This document shows, in pieces, positions 34,455-42,008 of a DNA stretch of 58,688 nt (position 1 is the first letter of the stretch; each line of letters opens with the position of its first letter). The notes under the pieces are model-generated. The model was not told the origin of the DNA. It saw only the letters and a list, made by a program, of their open reading frames with translations, and did no database searches. The position numbers and the translations under genes are program-made. Location: positions 1 through 58,688 of IMG/VR virus record IMGVR_UViG_3300037041_002703. One strand, given 5' to 3'. This DNA comes from a virus.

Positions 34455-34930
34455 AAAAAGTAATCAAAATGTCGGAAACAAATTTAAAAAACATCATTCG
34501 TAGAGCTTTACATGAAGCTGAACACGAACATAATCGTTATATGTTTTTTAGTAATCTTGAACAAATCAAAAGACAAGCAGAGTTACTTTTAAATTTAGAC
34601 CATGACCAAATCCATTCTATTTTAGAGGATGGACATGATTGGGCTGATGACCATATTACCGTTGCTAAAGAAAATTTAGACCAGGTATTTGATTTCATGA
34701 TGAATGAAATTAATCAAGAAAGTGATGAGGGTATGATGATGGGTGATATCACTGTAGTGGAGGGTAAAAAGAAAACAGGCACAGAACTTTGCGCTAGAGG
34801 CAAAGCGGCTGCAAAAGCTAAGTATAAAGTTTACCCTTCTGCTTTTGCAAATGGTTATGCCGTGCAAGTTTGTCAAGGAACCCAACCTGGTCTTGATGGT
34901 CAGAAAAAATGTTCAGGAGCATATTGCTAG
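34451..34930 (+). CDS. Probable capsid-targeted internal protein with basic Cys-containing C-terminal domain
   Basis: 159 residues. The N-terminus MKKVIKMSETNLKNIIRRAL then HEAE is an amphipathic helix ending in L-H-E, the (I/L)-x-E rule of T4-type prohead proteases; similar starts occur at 55877, 56220 and 56769. The acidic His/Asp-rich middle is followed by a basic C-terminal domain with TELCARGKAAAKAKYKVYPS and AFANGYAVQVCQG plus a final CSGAYC. I recall this C-terminal pattern from many large-phage and giant-virus proteins of unknown role. I infer an internal head protein cleaved during maturation. Confidence 0.6.
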   Translation: MKKVIKMSETNLKNIIRRALHEAEHEHNRYMFFSNLEQIKRQAELLLNLDHDQIHSILEDGHDWADDHITVAKENLDQVFDFMMNEINQESDEGMMMGDITVVEGKKKTGTELCARGKAAAKAKYKVYPSAFANGYAVQVCQGTQPGLDGQKKCSGAYC

Positions 34931-34954
34931 ATTGAAAAATTTGTTTTACCTTTG
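34924..34954 (+). promoter_or_regulatory. Host-type (Bacteroidota-like) promoter
   Basis: TTG (34924-34926), 20-base spacer, then TACCTTTG (34947-34954), matching the TAnnTTTG -7 box. The ATG at 34964 is ten bases downstream, so the mRNA would be almost leaderless. Confidence 0.55.
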
Positions 34955-34963
34955 TAGTCAAAG

Positions 34964-35377
34964 ATGAAGGTAATGAAAAATCTAAACCACACTTTTCGTC
35001 GTTTCGTTCAGAAACAGATGATTTACGTTTTTCGGTATGTCAGTACCGAACAGGAAAAGTCCATATATGAGCGCGACTGTATTGCCGTATGTAAGAAGTT
35101 TATTAATCAGCCAGATTCAATTATGCTTCTTACACCAATTAGTGGTAAACGCTATATTAGAAGTGAAAAAAATGAAATTTTTATTATTTTGGACTCACAT
35201 AGAGTAAAAATCATTAATCATGTTTACGCTTATGATGTGCACATTAACGATAAATCATGGAATCAAATTATTTCACTATTTGACAATGAAGTTGAAAAAC
35301 GTAGAGAGGAATTTGAATTTCAAATAACATCTAATATTAAATCGTCACTTCAAAAAATTGCTAGGGAAAATTTATGA
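34964..35377 (+). CDS. Hypothetical phage protein behind a host-type promoter
   Basis: 137 residues, MKVMKNLNHTFRRFVQKQM. Mixed alpha/beta: basic N-terminal helix, VSTEQEKSIYERDCIAVCKKF, then a beta-rich central region (KRYIRSEKNEIFIILDSHRVK) and a C-terminal charged helix. The host-type promoter suggests early expression, unlike its neighbours. It overlaps the next gene by ATGA. Not recognised. Confidence 0.6.
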   Translation: MKVMKNLNHTFRRFVQKQMIYVFRYVSTEQEKSIYERDCIAVCKKFINQPDSIMLLTPISGKRYIRSEKNEIFIILDSHRVKIINHVYAYDVHINDKSWNQIISLFDNEVEKRREEFEFQITSNIKSSLQKIARENL

Positions 35378-35715
35378 AAAACATTTTTAATATTCTTTTT
35401 TATGCCGGAATGGGCGTAATAGTTTCAATTTTAATGATAATTGGTTTGTTCGCAATAAATTTGCAAAATATTTTAAACACGTTCAGTAAAAATCAACCCG
35501 AAGTTAGTTCATTTGTAAAGGACAGTTCGGCTTATGTGATAAAAGATGACAATCACAACAATCAGGTAACTATAGAAAAATTACAACCTAAAGTTGAAGT
35601 TACAAAAAAAGTTGTCGCAAAACCCGTAGAATTAAAAAGCCAACCAATAATTGATTCTCAATCTGTAGCTATTATCAAAGACACTACAACTATTTCACCG
35701 GATTCTGCCCGGTAG
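35374..35715 (+). CDS. Small single-pass membrane protein
   Basis: 113 residues. One strong membrane segment at ~8-30 (ILFYAGMGVIVSILMIIGLF), then a Ser/Lys/Val-rich, probably disordered tail. The orientation is likely N-in with the tail periplasmic; spanin, holin-associated or envelope-modifying roles are possible. There is no lipobox. It shares the host-type promoter at 34924 with the preceding gene, and its end overlaps the convergent DUF5872-like gene by 26 bases. Confidence 0.6.
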   Translation: MKNIFNILFYAGMGVIVSILMIIGLFAINLQNILNTFSKNQPEVSSFVKDSSAYVIKDDNHNNQVTIEKLQPKVEVTKKVVAKPVELKSQPIIDSQSVAIIKDTTTISPDSAR

Positions 35716-36328
35716 ATTCTCTCAGAACTTTCGAGATTAAATCTCGTAAACTCTCATTTTTCTTTTTGGGCTTGTAAGATACCATGGTAGGTTTGTTACC
35801 CTTACCTACCTTGGGATTCTTTTTTTCGGCAGCTCTTTTTTGAGCACAAGCTGATTTTTTTTGAGCGTCAGTCATTTTAGCGGCAACACCTGCGGCTCTA
35901 CATTTCGGGTATCCTTTAGAATCTGCTTCAGGTCTACCACAAGGTGGGTGACCTCCACCTTCTTTTTTACGGCAAATATTTACCCAAGGACCTTTAGGTT
36001 GCTTACTTCCTTTAGGTTTTTTTTTGGTTCCAAACCAAACGGCCAAATCTTCTTTCAATATATCTTCTTTGAAAATTTTTTTTCTCATCTTTTCAACTTT
36101 ATTAATGTTTAACTTAACTTTTTTTTCATCATTTGAAATTTGGTCCTTATTTTTTTTTATTTCACCATCATAAGAATCAAAGGCTGTTTCATTATTTAAA
36201 TATTTTGAAACTTTTTCAGTAAAAGGGCGAAGTTGTTCTGTAGTCCAAATTCTAGGAGTAATATTTAATTTTCCCTTATATGCACCATCACTTGAAGATG
36301 TTGTTCCTTCGTTGATTTTTTTGTTCAT
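35690..36328 (-). CDS. DUF5872-like basic protein, possible internal head protein
   Basis: 212 residues. The central part contains GPWVNICRKKEGGGHPPCG then RPEADSKGYPKCRAAG, a cysteine-containing basic motif that I associate with DUF5872-type proteins of phages and giant viruses. It is followed by KMTDAQKKSACAQKRAAEKK. The C-terminus SLRDLISKVLRE ends in L-R-E, like the amphipathic helix at the N-terminus of other small proteins here. High Lys content suits DNA binding or packaging inside the head. TATTTATA lies 13 bases upstream. Function is inferred. Confidence 0.65.
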   Translation of the reverse strand: MNKKINEGTTSSSDGAYKGKLNITPRIWTTEQLRPFTEKVSKYLNNETAFDSYDGEIKKNKDQISNDEKKVKLNINKVEKMRKKIFKEDILKEDLAVWFGTKKKPKGSKQPKGPWVNICRKKEGGGHPPCGRPEADSKGYPKCRAAGVAAKMTDAQKKSACAQKRAAEKKNPKVGKGNKPTMVSYKPKKKNESLRDLISKVLRESTGQNPVK

Positions 36329-36341
36329 AATATTATTATTC

Positions 36342-36349
36342 TATAAATA
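36342..36349 (-). promoter_or_regulatory. TATTTATA late-promoter-like element
   Basis: TATTTATA on the minus strand, 13 bases before the ATG at 36328. The same bases read TATAAATA on the plus strand, 10 bases before the ATG at 36360, so one site may serve both directions. Confidence 0.45.
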
Positions 36350-36359
36350 TTATTTTTTT

Positions 36360-36581
36360 ATGCAAGAGTTTGTACCATTCCCATTGTTTGACAGAATTAA
36401 CATTCAAAATTCAGAAGATTTCGAAAAACTTATTGAGGACCTCAATAATGAACAATCAACTTTCATAATTCAGATTGCATTGGAAAAAGCTTACAATTCT
36501 GGGATATTTAGTTTAAGTGAATCTGAGATTTTATCAAAAGCTTTACGTTTGAATAATAAAAAGGAAAATAATCAAATCTAA
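36360..36581 (+). CDS. Small phage protein, possibly the first half of a frameshifted gene
   Basis: 73 residues from ATG 36360 (a TTG at 36312 is upstream and inside the divergent gene's promoter). MQEFVPFPLFDRINIQNSE; helical and acidic. Just after its stop, the -1 frame stays open with coding-like sequence to 36769. This may be one gene with a frameshift, a programmed slip, or two genes. Confidence 0.55.
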   Translation: MQEFVPFPLFDRINIQNSEDFEKLIEDLNNEQSTFIIQIALEKAYNSGIFSLSESEILSKALRLNNKKENNQI

Positions 36582-36628
36582 GCGTAGATTTATCCGAAAT
36601 AAGTAAAAGTATTGTTGAAGGTGAATTA

Positions 36629-36769
36629 ATGTTAACACAAGCCGTGAGAAAAGGCCACAAGCCCTATTATGGAGACGAACTAGAAAATGTAAGAACTGAA
36701 GTTGGTGTTTTACGGTGTTTATACTTTGGTAATGAATCAAAGTTTTGTAATCCAAGATATAATAAATAA
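36629..36769 (+). CDS. Short reading frame following 36360, possibly its continuation
   Basis: 46 residues from ATG 36629: MLTQAVRKGHKPYYGDELEN to a TAA at 36769. The frame is open back to 36572 with plausible coding sequence (SNLSVDLSEISKSIVEGEL) but no start there, in the -1 frame relative to 36360-36581. Too short to identify. It ends next to the bidirectional terminator at 36771. Confidence 0.4.
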   Translation: MLTQAVRKGHKPYYGDELENVRTEVGVLRCLYFGNESKFCNPRYNK

Positions 36770-36770
36770 A

Positions 36771-36799
36771 AAAAGGGGACCGAAGTCCCCTTTCTTTTT
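36771..36799 (-). terminator. Intrinsic terminator of the major capsid gene (bidirectional)
   Basis: Stem GGGGAC/GTCCCC at 36775-36790. In minus-strand reading the loop is TTCG, a very stable tetraloop, followed by a T-run. On the plus strand it can also end the 36360 unit. Confidence 0.9.
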
Positions 36800-36812
36800 G
36801 TAGTTTGAGATA

Positions 36813-38609
36813 TTATCTCAATTCTCTCAAGTCGAACGTTCTAACACCATCAACTGTGATTCTACCATAGAACCTGTTATTTACAACCTTCTTAGCGTAT
36901 CTAGTCATGATACCCTTGATAGGTGTAAAGTTGAATGGGTTATACATCGTAGGAGTGAGTTGTAAAGGTACGTATGGAGCGTAGATGTATCCAGTGTCAA
37001 GTAACGAAGTACCTTTGTGTCCTAACAACACCTGGTTTGCAGGGAAGTAAGGGTCACGGTAAACTTGATATCTACCAGCCAAAGTACCAACTCTCTCGAT
37101 ACCCATGTTGTATTGGTCTTGCTCAGGAGCTGCGTTTGATACGTGGAAGTACTCCAAGTCATCAAAGATTGCAGAAACCTCAGAAGATACAACAATCCAG
37201 TTTGCGCCACCTCTTAGAGTTGATTTGTGGATTTGTGCAGAGATTTGGTTGATTGCAGTGATAAGCGTCTGGTTCCAGTCCTTCTGAGTGTAAGGAGTAG
37301 TTCCAGCTGAGAATCTCTTCCATCCGTTGTAGTCCCAACGAAGGTTCCAAGATGCAGCTTTTCTCAAGTCTCTCAAAATCTCACGGTCAATTTCAGCAGC
37401 TACTTGCTCAGACAACAACGCAGTCAATTCTGCTTCAGCGTCGATGTTGTGGAATGCAGCTACGTCTTGAGCCATTTCAGGAGACCATTGTGCTCTAAGT
37501 TTTCTTTCAGTAACCGAAACAGTCACAGACTGAAGGTCGAAAGAAACTTCACCAATTTTATCTTCGAATTCAAGATTCTTGTAGATTCTGTAAGTTGCAG
37601 TGAATGCCTGGTTTACTGTGGTAATTTCTGATGCAAATGTAGAACCAGTGTAACCGTCAAGTGATGAATCACCACATGAAAGACAAACAGGAACTTGCAA
37701 GTCAACTTCAAGGTAGATTTTACCCTCTTGGTCACAAACGTCGTAGTATGTACCACCATCAGTTTTAGAGTTAGGGAACACAAGAGTGTCATTTTGTCCG
37801 TATTGTACAATACCCTTACCGTATTTTTGAGTTACAACTCTGAATAGGTAGTTATTTTGAGTATTTGCAGAAGTATACAAGTTTCCAGCAGCACCACGGA
37901 TTTGAAGGTCAGTCAAGAATTCTTCTGTGTCCATAGGTTGACCGTTAGGTCCGATAAGTTGTCCAGCACCAGCTGTAGCAAATCCAGACATCACAATCAG
38001 AACCTTTCTGTAGTTACCCACAGTGTAAGCCGAAGGAATAAGTTGGTCAGCTAACCAAGCAACAGTAGTTACATCAGCTGAAATAGCTGAGAAAGAACCT
38101 TTAGAGTAGTCGTAAAGTCCTGGTGGGTCCAAAGCTGGTTCGTTACCTTCGTAGAATCTATCGTAAAGGTCTTTTTGAGTGTTATAGTCATAACCACTGT
38201 TAGGAGTTTGACCCGCAGCTGCATTAGGTGCTCCGTAAGGTGCCCAGTGCTCGTTTAAACCAGCTCCAGTGTAAGACTGAATGTTTGGTACGAAGTAGAA
38301 CAACTTACCGATAGGAAGGTTCATCGCTTGTACAGAAACGATATCGTTAGCCAAAAGCTTAGAGAATACTCTACGTACAATTGGGAAAACAACGGTTTCG
38401 AATGAACCTGAGTCTGCTGTAGACGATGCTTCGTTTATCAAATGTGACGCTTGGTTTTCATACAACTGCGCGATATTTTCTTTAAGGTGACCGTTAAGTC
38501 CTTCGAGGAAACCTAACTTGTCCCATTTGTTGATTGTATCTTCTTTGATAACTTTAAGGTGCTTAAGACCGATGTTACCAACAAGACCACTTTCTAATAA
38601 TGCTCCCAT
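36813..38609 (-). CDS. g23: Major capsid protein, T4 gp23-like
   Basis: 598 residues, right after the scaffold gene in T4 order and followed by a strong terminator. Start MGALLESGLVGNIGLKHL. A maturation site is visible as ASHLINE|ASSTADSG (after E60), followed by FPIVRRVFSKLLANDIVSVQ, which aligns with the T4 segment just after its cleavage point at residue 65. The HK97-type fold is expected. The remaining landmarks (GIMTRYAKKVVNNRFYGRI near the C-terminus) match gp23-like proteins. Codon use is more regular and C-ending than neighbours, as expected for a highly expressed gene. No TATTTAT element is seen in the 35-base gap to the scaffold gene. Confidence 0.93.
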   Translation of the reverse strand: MGALLESGLVGNIGLKHLKVIKEDTINKWDKLGFLEGLNGHLKENIAQLYENQASHLINEASSTADSGSFETVVFPIVRRVFSKLLANDIVSVQAMNLPIGKLFYFVPNIQSYTGAGLNEHWAPYGAPNAAAGQTPNSGYDYNTQKDLYDRFYEGNEPALDPPGLYDYSKGSFSAISADVTTVAWLADQLIPSAYTVGNYRKVLIVMSGFATAGAGQLIGPNGQPMDTEEFLTDLQIRGAAGNLYTSANTQNNYLFRVVTQKYGKGIVQYGQNDTLVFPNSKTDGGTYYDVCDQEGKIYLEVDLQVPVCLSCGDSSLDGYTGSTFASEITTVNQAFTATYRIYKNLEFEDKIGEVSFDLQSVTVSVTERKLRAQWSPEMAQDVAAFHNIDAEAELTALLSEQVAAEIDREILRDLRKAASWNLRWDYNGWKRFSAGTTPYTQKDWNQTLITAINQISAQIHKSTLRGGANWIVVSSEVSAIFDDLEYFHVSNAAPEQDQYNMGIERVGTLAGRYQVYRDPYFPANQVLLGHKGTSLLDTGYIYAPYVPLQLTPTMYNPFNFTPIKGIMTRYAKKVVNNRFYGRITVDGVRTFDLRELR

Positions 38610-38643
38610 TTTTTTTGTTTTTTTTTAGTATTTTATTTGTTTT

Positions 38644-40215
38644 TTACAATTTAGACATCAAATCTTTAATTCTTAAGAATTGTGGATTTTCATATGTCTT
38701 TGACTCGATAAGATTAGCAGCTGAACCAGAAGTTTTTGTTGTGTTCAACTGTCTCTCAACACTTTCAGAAATATTTCTAGTATCCACTGTTGAGAGTTCG
38801 TCCTTAACGGTCTTGTAGAGTTGTTTTGATTCTTTTAAATTTTCTACAGAATCAAATCTTCTCAAAATATTTATTTTTTCTTTTTTGGTAGTGGAGTGTT
38901 CTGTGAACAATCTTGTAGCATATGCTAAATTTGAATTGAATACAGCAACTTCATTAAGTTTTTCTCTGAAAACATTTAATGCTTTTCTATATTCTTCGTT
39001 TTTCTCTCTAAGCATTTTCAACTCAGATTCAACGGATTCAACTTTAACACCATTATTACTATAAACATAATTTCTATTGTTAGTAATACCTTTTCTTAAT
39101 CCTCTACCTTCTTTAGAACCCATACCATACGTTCTAGCAGCTTCTTTTGTTTCTTCCTTGGTTTCATAGTCTTTTTTACCAGGATGGGTCTTAGATTTAT
39201 CACCTTTGTTACCACCAACTTTTCCTTCGTAGTCTTTAAAGTGTCCATCTTTACCCTCACCAGCTTTCTTTTCAACACCATCTACTTTCTTACGTCTGTA
39301 TTCGCGTTTCTTAGAATCTTCTTCTATTTCACCCTCTTTGAATTCAAATTTTGCTTTACCAGTTCCCATAGTTTTAGGTCCAGCCTTTTTGTGGTCATCA
39401 AACCCTTTCTTAGGTAAAGTACTATCGTACTTAAACTTAGGGTTACCCATTCCAACGCCTTTTGGTTTTACAGTCATTTTAGCTTCGGTAAGGTCGTAAT
39501 CCTCTGAGTAGTCACTATAATCCATCATTTCATCTAGTTCCTCATCCATGTCTTCCTCATCCATTTCGATTTCATACATAATTTCATCCGCATCAGATTC
39601 TTTTTTCTTTCCAGAATACAAAGCTTCTATCATTGCGTCTAAATCTGTATCTTCTTGCATGTCTAATTCAGAAAAATCCATTTCATCTTCCATACCTTCA
39701 GTATCGTAATCCATCATATCACTTTCTTCATCCATTTCGGACTCATCAAGTTTTACAATATACTCAACGTCTTCATTTTCATCGGATAGATGAATTTCAT
39801 CATTATCTTTCACAACAATAATTCCATCTTCTGAGCCCATTGCTTTAAAAACTTTGACAATTTTATCAAAATCTTTTTCACCGGTCATATCGATAGTTTC
39901 TTCTGAATCTTCGAAGTCCATAGTATCCATATCGTCCATATCGTCCATGTCACCCATATCCAATACAGACATATCCAATTCCTCAGAATCTTCCATACCC
40001 TCAGCATCGTCATCCATGTCTAATTCCATTCCGACTTCTGCATCGAGCTCAACCTCATCATCATCAGCTTGTTCAGATAGAGATTCCTTTACTAATTGAC
40101 TGATTTCTTCCTTCATAGTAGAAGCAAGTATTCCTTTTGCGTTTTCGGCAATTACCTCCTCAACATTTTTCATTTGAATGAGTGCCTCTTCAACTAAATT
40201 TTTAGTTTCTTGCAT
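38644..40215 (-). CDS. Prohead core/scaffold protein, gp22-like (acidic)
   Basis: 523 residues. The first ~230 residues are extremely acidic (LDMSVLDMGDMDDMDDMD), the middle (~240-380) basic and Gly/Lys-rich, and the C-terminal ~140 residues coiled-coil-like (ELKMLREKNEEYRKALNVF). The position between prohead protease and major capsid gene is that of T4 gene 22, whose product forms the internal scaffold degraded at maturation. Several (I/L)-x-E sites are present. Longer and more modular than T4 gp22. Assignment rests on gene order and composition. Confidence 0.75.
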   Translation of the reverse strand: MQETKNLVEEALIQMKNVEEVIAENAKGILASTMKEEISQLVKESLSEQADDDEVELDAEVGMELDMDDDAEGMEDSEELDMSVLDMGDMDDMDDMDTMDFEDSEETIDMTGEKDFDKIVKVFKAMGSEDGIIVVKDNDEIHLSDENEDVEYIVKLDESEMDEESDMMDYDTEGMEDEMDFSELDMQEDTDLDAMIEALYSGKKKESDADEIMYEIEMDEEDMDEELDEMMDYSDYSEDYDLTEAKMTVKPKGVGMGNPKFKYDSTLPKKGFDDHKKAGPKTMGTGKAKFEFKEGEIEEDSKKREYRRKKVDGVEKKAGEGKDGHFKDYEGKVGGNKGDKSKTHPGKKDYETKEETKEAARTYGMGSKEGRGLRKGITNNRNYVYSNNGVKVESVESELKMLREKNEEYRKALNVFREKLNEVAVFNSNLAYATRLFTEHSTTKKEKINILRRFDSVENLKESKQLYKTVKDELSTVDTRNISESVERQLNTTKTSGSAANLIESKTYENPQFLRIKDLMSKL

Positions 40216-40230
40216 GTAAATTGTTTTCCT

Positions 40231-40238
40231 AATAAATA
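40231..40238 (-). promoter_or_regulatory. TATTTATT late-promoter-like element
   Basis: TATTTATT on the minus strand, 15 bases before the scaffold ATG at 40215, directly after two tandem terminators. Confidence 0.5.
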
Positions 40239-40256
40239 GTTAATAAAATAAAAAAA

Positions 40257-40296
40257 TCCGTTTGTACCCCTTTTTATTAAAAAAGGTACGAACGGA
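40257..40296 (-). terminator. Second tandem terminator before the scaffold gene
   Basis: Twelve-base-pair stem, TCCGTTTGTACC (40257-40268) with GGTACGAACGGA (40285-40296), one G-T pair, and a T-run on the minus strand. It lies just beyond the terminator at 40303-40324. Confidence 0.7.
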
Positions 40297-40302
40297 AATA
40301 AA

Positions 40303-40324
40303 AAAGGTGGGTCACCCCACCTTT
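40303..40324 (-). terminator. Intrinsic terminator of the DUF4494-like gene
   Basis: Perfect stem AAAGGTGGG (40303-40311) and CCCACCTTT (40316-40324) with a four-base loop, T-rich on both sides. It ends the minus-strand unit finishing at 40330 and may work in both directions. Confidence 0.8.
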
Positions 40325-40329
40325 AAAAA

Positions 40330-40539
40330 TCAATCAATCACTTCATCAATTTTACTTTCCACTACCGAGATAATTCGCCAATCGTGCTGGAAGCCAGTGT
40401 ATTTTTTAGTTACTTTAGCTTCGACATCAGTCACCGAAAACCCATTAACGAGTTTTTCTTCTCTGATTTTTTTAACACGTCCAGAGTTTTCATCCGGCAA
40501 ATCATAAACGATTTTTGCAATAAAGAATTTTTCTTCCAT
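40330..40539 (-). CDS. DUF4494-like small protein
   Basis: 69 residues, MEEKFFIAKIVYDLPDENSG. The pattern of a short beta-rich start, then VKKIREEKLVNGFSVTDVEAKV and a C-terminal beta strand (WRIISVVESKI), resembles DUF4494 proteins common in Bacteroidota and their phages (their hallmark being a 'valdA-SfteAEarI'-like helix). Function unknown. It sits between protease and scaffold genes, replacing nothing known in T4. TATTTATT abuts its start codon. Confidence 0.6.
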   Translation of the reverse strand: MEEKFFIAKIVYDLPDENSGRVKKIREEKLVNGFSVTDVEAKVTKKYTGFQHDWRIISVVESKIDEVID

Positions 40540-40547
40540 AATAAATA
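40540..40547 (-). promoter_or_regulatory. TATTTATT element abutting a start codon
   Basis: TATTTATT on the minus strand immediately before the ATG at 40539. With no gap it is a poor fit for a -10 box, so it may be chance or have a translational role. Confidence 0.2.
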
Positions 40548-40549
40548 AA

Positions 40550-41266
40550 TTAACGATTCAAATAATCGGTTAATTTTTTCATTAAATCAACTGACTTACC
40601 CATTCCAGAGTCAGAAATTTTTTGTTTTTTTTCTTCTTCTAGATTTTCTTCATACGTACTTCTTTCCTCAGGACTACCAAAAAGGTATGCACCTGGAGTT
40701 GATGGTGAGGAAACTAAGTCAAAGCAAATCAACTCAAAATCTTCTTGAACTTCATTTTGGTCACCTTTTTTTGCTAGCGAACCAACACCTCTCGACGACA
40801 CACCCATAGTCACTCCCTGACGCATTAAATTAGCCGCGATATCACCCTTAGTAGAAACTATTCCACTTTCATGAAATCCTGGTGATGTTAACAATTTTAA
40901 TTTACCCATTAAAATATTTCCATCCCACCAAACGTCGGTAATTATATGTGAAACTCGGTCCAAATCAATTAAAGAAGATTCTGGATGGTTCAACTCTGAA
41001 GTTGATAATCCTTTTTTAATAGCTGTTTTATACCTTTCAGCTTCTCTTTTTAAAATTTTTTCCGGATACACTCTGCCGTTTCTGTTTGGAACACCGTATT
41101 TCTGTAGTACAGCAAAAAATTCAAATGGATTTCTATAGTCAATTTCTTTGGTTTCCCTGAGAATGGCTTCATTTAAAGGGTCTCTTGGTGATACATATCC
41201 AGCATCCATTTCTACTAGAATGCCTCTGCCACTATCTTTAGGACCCAAAACTGGTAAATCTTTCAT
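40550..41266 (-). CDS. g21: Prohead core protease, T4 gp21-like serine protease
   Basis: 238 residues. Catalytic His in TSELNHPESS (H94) and catalytic Ser in GVTMGVSSRGVG (around S157/S158), with the family segment FELICFDLVSSPSTPGAY downstream. The fold is the herpesvirus-assemblin-like protease that digests the scaffold and trims capsid proteins after (I/L)-x-E. It lies in T4 order upstream of scaffold and capsid genes. TATTTATC sits 13 bases upstream. Probable cleavage targets visible in this window are MCP at E60 and small proteins ending their N-terminal helix in x-x-E. Confidence 0.92.
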   Translation of the reverse strand: MKDLPVLGPKDSGRGILVEMDAGYVSPRDPLNEAILRETKEIDYRNPFEFFAVLQKYGVPNRNGRVYPEKILKREAERYKTAIKKGLSTSELNHPESSLIDLDRVSHIITDVWWDGNILMGKLKLLTSPGFHESGIVSTKGDIAANLMRQGVTMGVSSRGVGSLAKKGDQNEVQEDFELICFDLVSSPSTPGAYLFGSPEERSTYEENLEEEKKQKISDSGMGKSVDLMKKLTDYLNR

Positions 41267-41279
41267 TATATCTTTTAAA

Positions 41280-41287
41280 GATAAATA
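41280..41287 (-). promoter_or_regulatory. TATTTATC late-promoter-like element
   Basis: TATTTATC on the minus strand, 13 bases before the prohead protease ATG at 41266. Confidence 0.5.
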
Positions 41288-41292
41288 TTCTA

Positions 41293-41745
41293 TTATAGCG
41301 TAGTTTTTATTTTTAGTTTTTCTTTACTTGAACTAAACGTAAAATATTCATTTCTTATAATGCAATCCTTGTAAATTTCTTTGATAATTTTACGAATTAG
41401 CTCTTTTAGTTGCGACCCTTTAAAATCCAATTCTATTTTAGTATAAAGATTAATTTCAAGATTCATAAATGATTTTTTATTAAGTTGAATACCACTAGTT
41501 CTCAGGTCTAAGTCAACTATAAATTTTTCTGAAAATATTTCTCGATTAATACTGTGATAAACTGAATGTTTTATGTCTCGAGACAAATTTGCAACAACTC
41601 GTTGCCAATTTTCGCTTTCTTTCTTTGGACAAACCCACGTTTGGATGTTTATGTACATCGACTTTAGGTTTTTAGAATCCACGGTACCAAATGATGTTTT
41701 TAAAGATTCATATTGATTTAATTTTACCGTCTTACCTTTCTTCAT
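41293..41745 (-). CDS. Hypothetical protein between portal and prohead protease
   Basis: 150 residues from ATG 41745; an in-frame ATG at 41781 would cover the bS21 upstream region. MKKGKTVKLNQYESLKTS; mixed alpha/beta with WVCPKKESENWQRVV and a basic C-terminus. It lies where T4 carries genes 67/68 (small core proteins) but I see no resemblance. Co-oriented with the head genes. Confidence 0.55.
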   Translation of the reverse strand: MKKGKTVKLNQYESLKTSFGTVDSKNLKSMYINIQTWVCPKKESENWQRVVANLSRDIKHSVYHSINREIFSEKFIVDLDLRTSGIQLNKKSFMNLEINLYTKIELDFKGSQLKELIRKIIKEIYKDCIIRNEYFTFSSSKEKLKIKTTL

Positions 41746-41768
41746 TAATATTAAAGTTGAAAATAGAT

Positions 41769-41776
41769 TATTTATA
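41769..41776 (+). promoter_or_regulatory. TATTTATA/TATAAATA element between bS21 and a head gene
   Basis: TATTTATA on the plus strand, 46 bases before the bS21 ATG; on the minus strand it reads TATAAATA, 23 bases before the ATG at 41745. Either or both genes could use it. Confidence 0.3.
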
Positions 41777-41822
41777 TTCAAAGAATAAGAAACTTTTTAA
41801 CAATTCCAAATATTTCTAGAAT

Positions 41823-42008
41823 ATGTTAATAGTTGAAGTAGATAAGAATATCGAAAAAGCGCTTAAGATACTGAAGTCAAAAGTTATTAAAACTAGACAA
41901 AATCAGTTGTTAAACGCCAAAAAAGAATTTGTAAAAAAATCTGTATTAAAAAGAAACAAGATAACCAAAGCGGTCTATGTTCAACAAATTAGGAATCAAG
42001 TAGAATAG
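41823..42008 (+). CDS. rpsU: Ribosomal protein bS21, phage-encoded
   Basis: 61 residues, MLIVEVDKNIEKALKILKSK. The pattern is that of Bacteroidota bS21: a short N-terminal strand, a Lys-rich first helix (NIEKALKILKSKVIKTRQNQ), then KKEFVKKSVLKRNKITKAVYVQQ matching the family F-x-K-P-S-V-x-K-R...A-x-Y-x-Q block, except that the usual Pro is Lys. bS21 sits on the 30S platform near the mRNA exit, beside the anti-Shine-Dalgarno. It is the only plus-strand gene in this part of the head region, and its 3' end overlaps the convergent gene at 41989 by 20 bases. The identification is strong by pattern; the effect on host ribosomes is inferred. Confidence 0.85.
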   Translation: MLIVEVDKNIEKALKILKSKVIKTRQNQLLNAKKEFVKKSVLKRNKITKAVYVQQIRNQVE

